The notes below the pieces were generated by a model. It had not been told where the DNA came from. It saw only the letters and a program-made list of their open reading frames with translations, and did not search any database. 64,000 bases of DNA from Anaerolineales bacterium (GTDB lineage Bacteria > Chloroflexota > Anaerolineae > Anaerolineales > UBA11858): the NCBI GenBank assembly GCA_028278545.1, contig JANQED010000004.1, positions 1 to 64,000 of the forward strand, read 5' to 3'. The translations under genes and the position numbers were made by a program. Below, one piece after another: positions 51,594 through 60,650 of this stretch (position 1 is the first letter of the stretch; each line of letters begins with the position of its first letter).

Positions 51594-53680
51594 GGAAATC
51601 AGCCAACAGCATAACGATCGTGGTGCGTTTGCTGGTCACCATCGTTAGCGGGTTGGTGTTTATTCTGGCAATCCGAGATTTTAGCGAGGTTGCCAGGGGG
51701 ACGATGAACTGGGTGGGCAAATTCACCCTGACCTGGGGCATCCCTCTGGCGGGCTTGATGGCGATTGGGGTTTTGGCCTTTCTTTGGGGTTTGCTCAGCT
51801 TGTGGTTTCCATCTCGAACACATTTCCTAAACGCGCATCTGGCCGGATGGCGTGAGCGCCTGGGTTGGTTGCGCTGGCCGTTCTTTGTGGTTTTGGCGGT
51901 TCTCCCTGCGAGGATTTTCCTTTACACGCCCATTGGTTTCAAACTGCCTGGGACAGCCTTTCGCTGCGCGTTTTTCGGCGCGGCGATCGTGGTCATGGCT
52001 ATTTTAGCCACCCATTCAAAAGAAAATCTTATCCGTTGGCGGCCCGTTTTGCTGAGCACCCTGCTGGCGGGCTGCGTATTTGCTTTCGGCAAAGAGCTGG
52101 TCAACGTCTCAGACTATCCGCTGTCGTTGACCTGGTCTGAGGGCAACCGCATTTGGGATTACTCGGTTTTGTACGGGCGGCGGTTATACGATTACCCTCT
52201 CGACCAAAAATTCGAGGCCTACATCGACCCCGGGCGCCAGTCTTTGTGGGGGTTGCCTTTCTTGCTGCCCAACGTCACCATCCTGCAGGTGCGCCTGTGG
52301 TCGGCGTTGATCTTCACCGTGCCCTATGCTTTGCTGGGATGGATGGTCATCCGGGCGAAATCAGGTCACCTGAAAGAATGGGCCTGGTTTGGCTTGTGGG
52401 TCTTCTTGTTTTTGTACCAGGGCCCCATTTACACGCCCCTGGTGTTGAGCGCCATCCTGGTCGCTGGTGCCTGGCGCGGACCGGCCTGGCTGGCGTTGCC
52501 GCTGATTTATCTGGCTGGCTATTATGCGCAACTCAGCCGCCTGACCTGGATGTTCGCCCCGGCGGTCTGGGCGACGATGCTGGTTTTGATCGACAGTTCT
52601 GCATCGGCGAATGGGCGTCTGGGTTGGCGCACTTGGTTGAAAGCCGGTTCTTGTGGACTGGCAGGCTTTTTAGGCGGCTTTGGGTTTGCCAGAGGGTGGG
52701 CGCGTTTGGCGTCTTACTTTGGGGGTATTGCAGAAACTGAGGCCTCACCGCCGACGCCCCCTTATGCCGAGCCGGTTTTCTCTGGCTCGGCCGATGTCGT
52801 CGAGACGGTCAGCTCTTCGGGCGGCAGTTTTCTTAGCGATCAACCCTTTCTCTGGGAGAGGCTGTGGCCCAATCCCACCAATGGCTTGGGGATTGTACTG
52901 AGTTTGTTGCTGGCAGTTAGCCCTTTGATCCTTTTGATCATTTTCCTGGTGCGCACCCAACGCTGGAAATTGTCCTGGTTGCAGCAGGTTGTCATCTCCG
53001 GGGCTTTGCTGGCTTTCCTGGGTATTGGGGTGGTGATCAGTGTCAAGATCGGCGGCGGCAGCAACCTGCACAATCTGGATATGTTCTTGATCGGGCTGGT
53101 CTTTGTTGCCGGGGTCGCCTGGGAGCTTGGCGCGGCCAAGCTCCTCGCCGATTTGGAAAGGCAGGACCTGGCGGTAAAAATGCTTTTCGTGCTGCTGGTG
53201 ATGATCCCTGCGTTGATGCCCCTGGTTGGAGCCACACCTATTGATCTGCCTGAGCAGAAATATGTGGACCTGACCCTCGACCTGATCAAAACCGAGACCG
53301 AACGCGTCATCTCCGAAGGTGGAGAAGTGCTGTTCATGGACCAGCGCCAGTTGCTGACCTTTGGCGTTGTCGATGCCCCACTGGTGCCGGAGTACGAAAA
53401 GAAGCTGGTGATGGATCGGGCTTTGGCTGGCGACGCCGAGTACTTCACCGAGTTCTACAATGATCTTGCTGACCAGCGTTTTTCATTGATCATCACCGAC
53501 CCCCAAAGGATTCGGTATGCTGATGAAGACGAAGAATGGGGTGCTGAAAACGATGCCTGGGTGCAGTGGGTGACTGAGCCGCTTTTCTGTTATTACACCC
53601 CCAAGTTTTCTAAAGATAAAACCGCTGTGTGGTTTTTTGTTCCCCTTGAAGAAATCGAAGACTGCGCCATCAATCCATAG
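51590..53680 (+). CDS. Uncharacterised GT-C-like membrane protein, paralogue B
   Basis: 696-aa protein with about twelve helices, paralogous to the protein at 36114. Shared landmarks are DYPLSLTWSE in the first large outside loop, VISVKIGGGSNLHNLD (from about residue 482), and a C-terminal soluble domain with VLFMDQRQLLTF, PLVPEYEK and FYNDLADQRFSLIITD. The C-terminus ends in a Trp-rich block with a Cys before FEYYTPK-like residues (FCYYTPK). It is coupled to the preceding GT4 and 11 bases from the next GT-C gene. The function is not described for this type. Confidence 0.65.
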   Translation: MRKSANSITIVVRLLVTIVSGLVFILAIRDFSEVARGTMNWVGKFTLTWGIPLAGLMAIGVLAFLWGLLSLWFPSRTHFLNAHLAGWRERLGWLRWPFFVVLAVLPARIFLYTPIGFKLPGTAFRCAFFGAAIVVMAILATHSKENLIRWRPVLLSTLLAGCVFAFGKELVNVSDYPLSLTWSEGNRIWDYSVLYGRRLYDYPLDQKFEAYIDPGRQSLWGLPFLLPNVTILQVRLWSALIFTVPYALLGWMVIRAKSGHLKEWAWFGLWVFLFLYQGPIYTPLVLSAILVAGAWRGPAWLALPLIYLAGYYAQLSRLTWMFAPAVWATMLVLIDSSASANGRLGWRTWLKAGSCGLAGFLGGFGFARGWARLASYFGGIAETEASPPTPPYAEPVFSGSADVVETVSSSGGSFLSDQPFLWERLWPNPTNGLGIVLSLLLAVSPLILLIIFLVRTQRWKLSWLQQVVISGALLAFLGIGVVISVKIGGGSNLHNLDMFLIGLVFVAGVAWELGAAKLLADLERQDLAVKMLFVLLVMIPALMPLVGATPIDLPEQKYVDLTLDLIKTETERVISEGGEVLFMDQRQLLTFGVVDAPLVPEYEKKLVMDRALAGDAEYFTEFYNDLADQRFSLIITDPQRIRYADEDEEWGAENDAWVQWVTEPLFCYYTPKFSKDKTAVWFFVPLEEIEDCAINP

Positions 53681-53691
53681 GGAGTGCTGAT

Positions 53692-56367
53692 TTGTCTGAA
53701 TTGGTCGTCGCTGATCGCTGGCGCACACGCGGGGTAGTTCTTTATTTGGTTTTGGCCTCGATCGAGGGGGTGGCCGCCTTGATCTATCTGATCAGCATTC
53801 CTGGTGATGCTCAGAATGCTTGGTGGTTGGGGCTATCGAAGACTCGCTTGGCGATGGCGGCGGTCCTGTTTGTGGGCACCGCCATGTTTTTGGGTTTGAC
53901 CTTCAAGGTTTGGCGTGATCCTGTCTGGAGGGGCCGATTTCTGCTCTCGGTGCAAAAAACCCTCGATTTCAAGGCCCTTTATTTTGGCTTGATCCTGACA
54001 TTATTCATTGGTGGTGTGGCTGCCGGCCATCTGGTGTGGCTGGCTTCGGTGCTGACGGATCAATTCGTCCAGGGCTATCTGCAAAGATTGGCCCCTATTT
54101 CCCTTTGGGTTGGCCTGCTTAGCTGGCAAACGATCATCATTCTTCCCCTGCTTCGTTTTGGAAGCCCTTATTTTGGCGAAACCTCTCAACGCAAGGTTCT
54201 TAAGGCCAGTTTGATGGTCCTGGGGGTCCTTTTTCTGCTGTGGGCGGTGATCGCCGTCACCGGGATCGGCGTCATACCAGATATCATCCACTGGGAGCCG
54301 CCTGGCGTGCCCGTGCAGGCGGTGCAGGTGTGGGGGATCTGGCTGCTGGCGGTTTTATACCTGCTCATCGGAGAGGGTTTCAGCTCAAAGGCTTTGCCCT
54401 CCTTTGTGAAACTGAAATGGTTTGATCTGCTGGTTAGTTTCCTGATTTGGATTGCAGCGTTCTGGGCATGGAATGATGCTCCGCTGCCCCCGGCGTATTT
54501 TGCACCCAAGCCGCGCGCACCAAATTTCGAGATTTATCCCTTTTCCGATGCGGCCAGCTACGATATCACTGCTCAACGTTTGCTGATCGGTGCCGGTTTT
54601 CCCGGTATTCCCCAGAAGCCCTACTATTCCGTATTTTTGGCTCTTGCTCATGCCCTGGTTGGCGATGATTATGAGGGTCTTATCCGTTTCCAGGTTGGTG
54701 TCCTGGCGCTGATGCCGGTGCTGGTTTATTGGCTGGCGAAGACCCTGCATCACCGGGTTTCCGGCCTCCTCGCGGCCCTATTTCTGATCGTCCGGGAGGT
54801 GAATGCCTTCGCGCTTTCGAGCGAGATTCGCATATCGCACGCCAAATTGCTGTTATCCGATATGCCGACCGCGTTGGGCCTGATTCTCTTAGCCTGGCTG
54901 CTGATTTTGTGGTTGCAAAAACCCCAGCAACGCCGGTGGTATCCTATTCTGCTGGGCGGGGTTTTGGGCATCCTGTTGCTCTTCCGCCAGCAGATTGTCG
55001 TGCTGGTCGGGGTTGTCCTGGTCTTGCTGGTTATTCTGTTTTTGCGGCGTTTTAGGCTGGCTTTGGTGAACGTGGGCTTGTTCCTGTTGGGGGTGGTTTT
55101 GGCGGTCTCCCCCTGGCTGCTGCGCAGTTACCAGCTATCGAGGCGCTTAGCATTGAGCAACCAGAGCCAAGAGGCTTATCATCTACGTTTATACGCCCTG
55201 GAGCCAGGTGGAACGCTCTTAGAGCCATTGCCAGAAGAGTCCGATGCGGATTTTCAAACCAGGGTTGCTGAGTATGTCTACGATTACGCGTTGAGAAATC
55301 CAGGGAAAATAGCCCGATTCATTTCCGCCCACTTTGCCCACAGCCAGGTCGAGACACTGTTGTCCTTACCGATGTACCCCTGGCTGGTGCAGAACCCCAA
55401 TACCATTTTGTTCAATTACCAAATGGGGGATTGGCAGCGCCTGTGGGATCAGTGCTGTTCGATCCAGACCTATTTAGCGGCGATGCCTTTTTGGGATCAA
55501 TGGGAAGGCGATTTGTTGCTGGAACATAAGGTTGCTCTTATCGGCAACCTGGCTTTGTTAGCCATTGGTCTCGGTGTGGCGTGGGTGCGTCGAGACCTGG
55601 TTGGTTGGATTCCCTTGTTGATCAGCCTGGCTTATAACTTCAGTACCTCCCTGGGACGGATTTCGGGCTGGCGGTTCCTCATCCCCGTGGATTGGGTGTT
55701 GTATCTCTACTTTGCGATCGGTCTCGGGCAGCTCACACTGTGGTTGGCCAGTTATATATCCCACAGCCCCTCTTTTAGCCCCTCGGCTGGTGTTGAACAG
55801 CCTACCTTGCGACGCTTTTCCCGGTTGGAAGTGGAATATGGTGGGATTCTGCGACCAATCCTGCTGACGGGGGGCATCTTCCTGATCCTGGGTCTGGTGC
55901 CGCTGCTCCTGGAGCGCGGAATCCAGCCGAGCTATGCTCCGCTGACCAAAGCAGCAACCCTGGATTTGCTCGAAGAGGAAGGGGTGTTCGAGCAAGTTCT
56001 TTGGCTCGATGATGAACTTCTCCAGCAGTACCTCGCGGATGAGGGGGTGGTTGTGCTCCATGGGCGTGCCCTGTACCCGCGCTACTACCCAGTTGGGGAG
56101 GGTGAGTCTGGGGGTGGGTGGCCTGCTTATGCGCCGCGCGAGTATTCCCGCCTGGGCTTCTCGGTGATCAGCGCGGGGCTTGATCAGGTCTTGCTGCCCT
56201 TGGAGTTCGCTCCGAGTGAATTTCCTAACGCTTCTGATGTGGTTGTGATCGGCTGCAAGGAGGGTGATCTGGTAGATGCCTTGCTTGTGCTCTTCGAGGA
56301 CGGAGACCTTCCCCCTTTAGTCCGCTCACCCCAAACGGCGTTAGTTTGCCCCTTCCCATCCCCGTAG
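53692..56367 (+). CDS. Large GT-C (PMT_2-like) membrane protein
   Basis: 891-aa polytopic protein with about fifteen helices. It starts at TTG, supported by GGAG seven bases upstream. The N-terminal module (about 1-160) repeats that of the 5793 protein (IPGDAQNAWWLGLSKTRL, FVQGYLQRLAP). The GT-C core follows: FSDAASYDITAQRLLIG (first-loop Asp), KPYYSVFLALAHALVG, and REVNAFALSSEIRISHAKLLLSDMPTALG split over the second loop. A C-terminal outside domain is present (about 740-891). It is probably a lipid-linked-sugar-dependent transferase that ends the plus-strand run; the next genes converge on it. Confidence 0.75.
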   Translation: MSELVVADRWRTRGVVLYLVLASIEGVAALIYLISIPGDAQNAWWLGLSKTRLAMAAVLFVGTAMFLGLTFKVWRDPVWRGRFLLSVQKTLDFKALYFGLILTLFIGGVAAGHLVWLASVLTDQFVQGYLQRLAPISLWVGLLSWQTIIILPLLRFGSPYFGETSQRKVLKASLMVLGVLFLLWAVIAVTGIGVIPDIIHWEPPGVPVQAVQVWGIWLLAVLYLLIGEGFSSKALPSFVKLKWFDLLVSFLIWIAAFWAWNDAPLPPAYFAPKPRAPNFEIYPFSDAASYDITAQRLLIGAGFPGIPQKPYYSVFLALAHALVGDDYEGLIRFQVGVLALMPVLVYWLAKTLHHRVSGLLAALFLIVREVNAFALSSEIRISHAKLLLSDMPTALGLILLAWLLILWLQKPQQRRWYPILLGGVLGILLLFRQQIVVLVGVVLVLLVILFLRRFRLALVNVGLFLLGVVLAVSPWLLRSYQLSRRLALSNQSQEAYHLRLYALEPGGTLLEPLPEESDADFQTRVAEYVYDYALRNPGKIARFISAHFAHSQVETLLSLPMYPWLVQNPNTILFNYQMGDWQRLWDQCCSIQTYLAAMPFWDQWEGDLLLEHKVALIGNLALLAIGLGVAWVRRDLVGWIPLLISLAYNFSTSLGRISGWRFLIPVDWVLYLYFAIGLGQLTLWLASYISHSPSFSPSAGVEQPTLRRFSRLEVEYGGILRPILLTGGIFLILGLVPLLLERGIQPSYAPLTKAATLDLLEEEGVFEQVLWLDDELLQQYLADEGVVVLHGRALYPRYYPVGEGESGGGWPAYAPREYSRLGFSVISAGLDQVLLPLEFAPSEFPNASDVVVIGCKEGDLVDALLVLFEDGDLPPLVRSPQTALVCPFPSP

Positions 56368-56392
56368 AAGCGGTTCGTTGGGGATTTCCTTC

Positions 56393-57862
56393 TCAAACAA
56401 ATTTCAGTAATCGAGCAGCGCTGACCGCCATCCGCAGCAGCAGCCAGCCATGCTTCCAGCGCTGGATATTGGTTTCCCCGTAGACGCGCTGACGATATCT
56501 GATCGGCAGATCGACGCTCTTCAGACCCAGTTTGGCTGCCCCAAAGATCAGGTCGAAGTCGCCAAACGGGTCGAAATCGCCGAAATATCCCCGATTGGCG
56601 GCGATCAGCTCGTAATCCGATTTCCAGAGGGCTTTCGTGCCGCACAGGGTATCTTTGATGGGCTGGCCGAGCAGCCACGAGAAGGCCAGGCTGAAGAATT
56701 TGTTGCCCAGCAAGTTGAAAAAGCGCATGGCTTCCTTTTCCATCGGATACACCAGGCGCACGCCGTTGATGAAATCCCCTTTGCCCTCGACCAGGGCGTT
56801 GTAGAACCTGGGCAGGTCCTCGGGGGGGACAGTCAAATCGGCATCCAGGATCATAAGCATATCCCCGCTTGCTTCTCGAAAGCCCAACCGGATGGCATCG
56901 CCTTTGCCCTCGCCGCTTTGCTGGTGCAGTTGACAATTTCTGTGAGGGTGTTTCGCGATTTCGGCTTTGATCACCTCCCAGGTGTTGTCGCGCGAATGCC
57001 CTTCAACGAAGACGATCCCCGTCTCCCGGCCCATAGTGGGGACTCTTTCCAAAATATGGCGAATATTCCCGGCCTCGTTTCGGGCGGCGATCACAACCGA
57101 TACGGAGGGTTCTTCGCCCCGCTTTTGTTTGGGCTGTGGCCGGGCGATCAGGAAATTCGTCAAAGCCAGAACCCTGAAAGGCCAAACTTTTGCTAGGAAC
57201 TTGTTGCAAAACGAATCGATCAGCGGGGTTGCCAACGGCCATAGGATTTCCGGCCAACTGCGGATGGTTTCGAAGCCCGCCAGGTGGAGCAAATTGTCGA
57301 TATCTTCGACTGTCAGCCAATTTTGATATAAGGTCGGCTTGGCCAGTCTGAGCTTTTCGGCGATGGACAGCGGTAGTTCCCATAAGCGGCTGTAAGCGTT
57401 GATGATCAGGCGCGTGCGCCGGTGCGAAAGGGGCGCCAACCCTTCGAACACTTTCTGCACATCCCAGAGATCATTGACGATGTCTGAGAGGATGATGACG
57501 TCGAAGGGCTCGCGGATGTGCCCTAGTTCATCGGCATCGCCAAGCATGAATTCCAGTTGGGGATGGCGAGTCGAGGCCCTTTCGATCATCCTGGGGGAGA
57601 AGTCGATGCCCACCCCCTCGGCGGGATTCATGGCTGCCAGCAAATCACCCTGCCCGCAGCCGATTTCGAGCACCCTTTGGTTCGGAGCCACCCAAAACTG
57701 ATAGATTTCGATCAAGCGGCGGCGGTAGTAGTTTCCCAGGTTTAACCGCTTGTCCATGCCATCGGCCACCTGATCCCAATGGGCGATGCGTTCCTTTTGA
57801 TAAGTCTCTTGGGCAGCGTCTGAGATTTTTGAGTGATTTTGTACTGTTGGGGATGAATCCAT
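56393..57862 (-). CDS. Fused methyltransferase-glycosyltransferase 2
   Basis: 489-aa two-domain protein. Residues about 45-215 form a SAM-dependent methyltransferase (VLEIGCGQGDLLAAM, GIDFSPRMIE, DVIILSDIVNDL). Residues about 260-489 form a GT2 domain (VSVVIAARNEAGNI, VEGHSRDNTWE, MILDADLTVPPEDL, DTLCGTKALWKSDYE, RYRQRVYGETNI). No membrane helix is evident in the GT2 part, unlike DPM synthases. The fusion suggests one enzyme that methylates the sugar chain or its precursor and extends or starts another chain. The exact substrates are unknown. Confidence 0.85.
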   Translation of the reverse strand: MDSSPTVQNHSKISDAAQETYQKERIAHWDQVADGMDKRLNLGNYYRRRLIEIYQFWVAPNQRVLEIGCGQGDLLAAMNPAEGVGIDFSPRMIERASTRHPQLEFMLGDADELGHIREPFDVIILSDIVNDLWDVQKVFEGLAPLSHRRTRLIINAYSRLWELPLSIAEKLRLAKPTLYQNWLTVEDIDNLLHLAGFETIRSWPEILWPLATPLIDSFCNKFLAKVWPFRVLALTNFLIARPQPKQKRGEEPSVSVVIAARNEAGNIRHILERVPTMGRETGIVFVEGHSRDNTWEVIKAEIAKHPHRNCQLHQQSGEGKGDAIRLGFREASGDMLMILDADLTVPPEDLPRFYNALVEGKGDFINGVRLVYPMEKEAMRFFNLLGNKFFSLAFSWLLGQPIKDTLCGTKALWKSDYELIAANRGYFGDFDPFGDFDLIFGAAKLGLKSVDLPIRYRQRVYGETNIQRWKHGWLLLRMAVSAARLLKFV

Positions 57863-57893
57863 GGTGGTGGTCAGATGCGCGTAGGTTTGTTTG

Positions 57894-58952
57894 CTATTCT
57901 TTTTCGCCTCGCGGGCTGAAACCTTGGCGGAGGTTGTTGATCAGGACGAAGCTGGCGAATGGCAGTACCCCCAGGGCCGGGATTAGCCATTTCAGCAGGT
58001 AGAGGTGGTTCTCTTTCGAACATTGATGGTTGATGTCGATAGTCTCGTTGCCTTCAGGGCCATAGATGTCGATCAGGTTTTTGATAGTGCTCTCGCCGTA
58101 ACCCTGGGCTTGATAAGCCTCTCGGATAAGTTCCGGGTTGGCTTCGATTTCGTCGATGTCATGTTCGATGACCACGCCATAATCGGCGTCTAGTATCCAC
58201 CACTCATCCGTTTCCCTATCGACCCGGGCGCGGGCGACGACGTGGCCTTCCAGACCGACGATGTGCGTGCGGACACGGTTTCTCCCCAGGATGTCCGCCA
58301 AGATCTTGGATGACTGCGAGCAAACGCAGGTCGAACGTTGGATTGCCCGTTCCGCCTGGCAGAATTCGTAATTATCATTTTCACCCTGGATCAGGTTTAT
58401 GAAGTAAATCAGGTAATTTTCGTGAATGGGGATACGCAGGTTGTAGGCGTTATCTTCCTCGAATTCCGGCCAGTAGTGGACTGTGCCGTCGAAGATCAAC
58501 TGGTTCAGGCGTTTGACATACTCTGGGTATTGTTCGTCAATCTCCTCGATCCGGTTCATCTGTGCGAAGACTTCTTCGGCGGAATACTCAAGGTACCGTA
58601 TTTTCCCGGCATATTCGATTCCCTGATAAACTGCCGGGTTTCTTAGAGGCAATGCTAATCCGATCAAATTGATGGCAAATAAGATCATGCTGATGGTCAG
58701 CAGGATGAAGCTGAACAACTTAGTGGAACGCATGGCTTGCTTGACCGTTCCAGGCGGTATCAGCCAACTGCTGATAAGGGTCAAAAAGACCCCCATGACG
58801 ATGACCGCGATTTGCAGCGTGCCGATCTCGTATAGCTCCGTGCGGTTTTGGATCAGGTCCAGGCTGGCGGCTCCCAAGATCAGCACGATCCCCAGTGCAT
58901 CCAAGGTTATGGAAAAATATCGTTTCACGAGGTCACGACGTTCGTTTGACAT
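57894..58952 (-). CDS. Membrane-anchored transglutaminase-like protein
   Basis: 352-aa protein with three N-terminal helices (about 18-32, 45-66, 78-102) and one C-terminal helix (about 318-340), enclosing a globular domain (about 110-310). That domain carries a cysteine-protease/transglutaminase-like triad: CVCSQSSKILADILGR (Cys209/211), GLEGHVVARA (His237) and WWILDADYG (Asp255). The active site is probably outside the membrane. The target and whether it cross-links or cleaves are unknown. It is divergent from the winged-helix regulator. Confidence 0.75.
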   Translation of the reverse strand: MSNERRDLVKRYFSITLDALGIVLILGAASLDLIQNRTELYEIGTLQIAVIVMGVFLTLISSWLIPPGTVKQAMRSTKLFSFILLTISMILFAINLIGLALPLRNPAVYQGIEYAGKIRYLEYSAEEVFAQMNRIEEIDEQYPEYVKRLNQLIFDGTVHYWPEFEEDNAYNLRIPIHENYLIYFINLIQGENDNYEFCQAERAIQRSTCVCSQSSKILADILGRNRVRTHIVGLEGHVVARARVDRETDEWWILDADYGVVIEHDIDEIEANPELIREAYQAQGYGESTIKNLIDIYGPEGNETIDINHQCSKENHLYLLKWLIPALGVLPFASFVLINNLRQGFSPRGEKE

Positions 58953-59035
58953 AATCCTAATCGGTAACTTGTAGCTGTGCAGACTGTCACATTCGGACGG
59001 TGGTGTTGTGATCGCTGGATGCTCCGCAGGGAGGT

Positions 59036-59041
59036 ATTATA
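59036..59041 (-). promoter_or_regulatory. -10 box of the transglutaminase-like gene
   Basis: Perfect TATAAT on the minus strand, about 84 bases before the ATG, with TTACCA at an 18-nt spacing (59060-59065). It would give a leader of about 75 bases. Confidence 0.45.
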
Positions 59042-59071
59042 ACCGCCCTGGAGCTTTAATGGTATTTTACC

Positions 59072-59099
59072 TTGACCAGACGCCCTTTTGAGCTATAAT
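59072..59099 (+). promoter_or_regulatory. Promoter of the winged-helix regulator
   Basis: TTGACC (59072-59077), 16-nt spacer, TATAAT (59094-59099). A TTG at 59088 lies inside this promoter, so translation starts at ATG 59136. Confidence 0.8.
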
Positions 59100-59115
59100 T
59101 CAGTCACTGAATTAT
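59095..59115. promoter_or_regulatory. 21-bp perfect palindrome over the -10 box (operator)
   Basis: Half sites ATAATTCAGT and ACTGAATTAT around a central C form a perfect 10+1+10 palindrome. It covers the last five bases of the -10 box and the transcription start of the regulator gene. This is the usual place for a repressor site, most simply bound by the encoded winged-helix protein. Confidence 0.7.
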
Positions 59116-59135
59116 GGAATTTATCAGGTGTAGTT

Positions 59136-59624
59136 ATGGAATTGGATACCACTCGCGAGGAACGCGAACTGATCCTGCTTGAGCAGATCGAGGAAGACCC
59201 GGACGTTACGCAGGCTACTTTGGCGAGCAGCCTTGATGTGGCCGTGGGAACGGTCAACTGGCATATTAAACGGATGGTTGCTAAAGGCTATATCAAGCTT
59301 AAACGGGCTGAACGTAAGAAGTTGAAATACATCATTACGCCCGAGGGCCTTGCATTTCGCGCCCATCTCACTGTCAAATACATAGAGAACTCGATGATGC
59401 TGTATCGCCGAACGCGGCGCCGCATGATCGAGATTCTGGCCGAAGTGCGGGAAGCCGGATTTGATAGCATTCGCATCCAGGGAGATGGCGACCTGGCCGA
59501 AGTGATCCGGTTGACATGTTTGGAACAGGGTATCAAGATTGAGAATGGCTTTGGCTTGCCTGCGGTAGAGATACGCGGCTGGCGAGTTTACCTGAACATG
59601 GCAGAGAGGGTTGATGGTGGATAA
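59136..59624 (+). CDS. Winged-helix (MarR-like) regulator of glycan genes
   Basis: 162-aa protein. The N-terminal winged helix (about 5-75) has DPDVTQATLASSLDVAVGTVNWHIKRMV as helix-turn-helix and wing. It resembles MarR-like regulators that accompany EPS loci. A helical linker follows (about 80-115), then a short C-terminal domain with IRIQGDGDLAEVIRL, a shortened Rossmann-like GxG element seen in larger regulators of this type. It probably represses its own promoter and the epimerase-gmd-fcl-exporter genes behind it. The stop overlaps the next start region by 11 bases. Confidence 0.82.
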   Translation: MELDTTREERELILLEQIEEDPDVTQATLASSLDVAVGTVNWHIKRMVAKGYIKLKRAERKKLKYIITPEGLAFRAHLTVKYIENSMMLYRRTRRRMIEILAEVREAGFDSIRIQGDGDLAEVIRLTCLEQGIKIENGFGLPAVEIRGWRVYLNMAERVDGG

Positions 59625-60627
59625 GCACGTAGTCATCACCGGTGGAGCGGGGTTTATCGGTTCGTATTTGACCGGGCAATTGCTCCATGAGGGCTATCAC
59701 GTTACGGTTGTCGATGATTTGCTCTATGGTGGTGAGTCTTTGCTGTCGTATCTTCCTAACGAGCTATTCCACTTCGTCAAGGCGGACGTGTGTGAGTCGC
59801 GCGCTATTCGCGCTTCAATAAGAAGCGACTGGGCAAAACCGCAGGCGGTCATTCACCTGGCGGCTATAGCCGGTTTTCCGACCTGTCAGTCGGTGGGCCG
59901 GTTGGTGGCCTGGCGGTACAACGTTGAGTCCACACAACATGTGTTTGAACAGACCGAGGCATTGGGTGTAGATAGATTCATCTATCTTTCTACCTACAGC
60001 AACTATGGTCTCTCTGCTGATGGAGAGCCGGTAACCGAGGAGACCCCCCTAAACCCTCAATCCTTGTATGCGGAGACCAAAGTAGCCTCAGAGCGCTATC
60101 TGTTGGCACAAACGGAGGGCAGCACCTGTGCCCCCATGATCTTTCGGCCAACGACGTTATATGGCCTTTCTCCTCGACCGCGTTTCGACCTCATCGTCAA
60201 CCAGTTCGTTTTCGACGCCTACATCCGGCGGAAACTGATGATCTATCAGCGTGGTTATTCGCGTTCCTTCGTTCACATCGCGGACGCCGTTCATGGTATT
60301 ATTTTGGGTCTTCAGTCGCCAGTGGAGAGCATCCGAGGACAGGTATTCAACGTTGGTGCTGAACGAGGCAACCTGACCAAAGATCAGGTTGTAAAGCTGA
60401 TCCTCAAGCGCCTGCCGGAAACCCGTATCCAGTATAAGGATATAACTTTCGGAGGCAATATGCGCGATATCAGCGTCTCATTCAAGAAAATCCAGGATGA
60501 ATTGGGTTTCAAGGCAAAATATTCCGTCGATGATGGTGTGCGAGAAATCTTGCACGCCTTGCAGGATGGACTCATCCGCGAACCGAGTGATCCGCGCTAT
60601 CGCAACGCGCGGTTCATCGTACAATAA
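59614..60627 (+). CDS. NAD-dependent epimerase/dehydratase
   Basis: 337-aa extended short-chain dehydrogenase: [34 protein letters not shown] with [11 protein letters not shown] (YxxxK), [16 protein letters not shown] and NVGAERGN. The sugar nucleotide cannot be fixed from sequence. The ATG at 59614 overlaps the regulator; GAGGG precedes it. It is followed 23 bases later by gmd. Confidence 0.85.
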   Translation: MVDKHVVITGGAGFIGSYLTGQLLHEGYHVTVVDDLLYGGESLLSYLPNELFHFVKADVCESRAIRASIRSDWAKPQAVIHLAAIAGFPTCQSVGRLVAWRYNVESTQHVFEQTEALGVDRFIYLSTYSNYGLSADGEPVTEETPLNPQSLYAETKVASERYLLAQTEGSTCAPMIFRPTTLYGLSPRPRFDLIVNQFVFDAYIRRKLMIYQRGYSRSFVHIADAVHGIILGLQSPVESIRGQVFNVGAERGNLTKDQVVKLILKRLPETRIQYKDITFGGNMRDISVSFKKIQDELGFKAKYSVDDGVREILHALQDGLIREPSDPRYRNARFIVQ

Positions 60628-60650
60628 GAGTTGAATTGAAGGGTAAAAGC

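Noticed and set aside
56450-57196. Plus-strand open frame of 248 codons
   Set aside because: It is antisense to the methyltransferase-GT2 fusion, whose motifs are unambiguous.
59088-59135. TTG-initiated extension of the regulator
   Set aside because: It lies inside the promoter and palindrome, upstream of the predicted transcription start.
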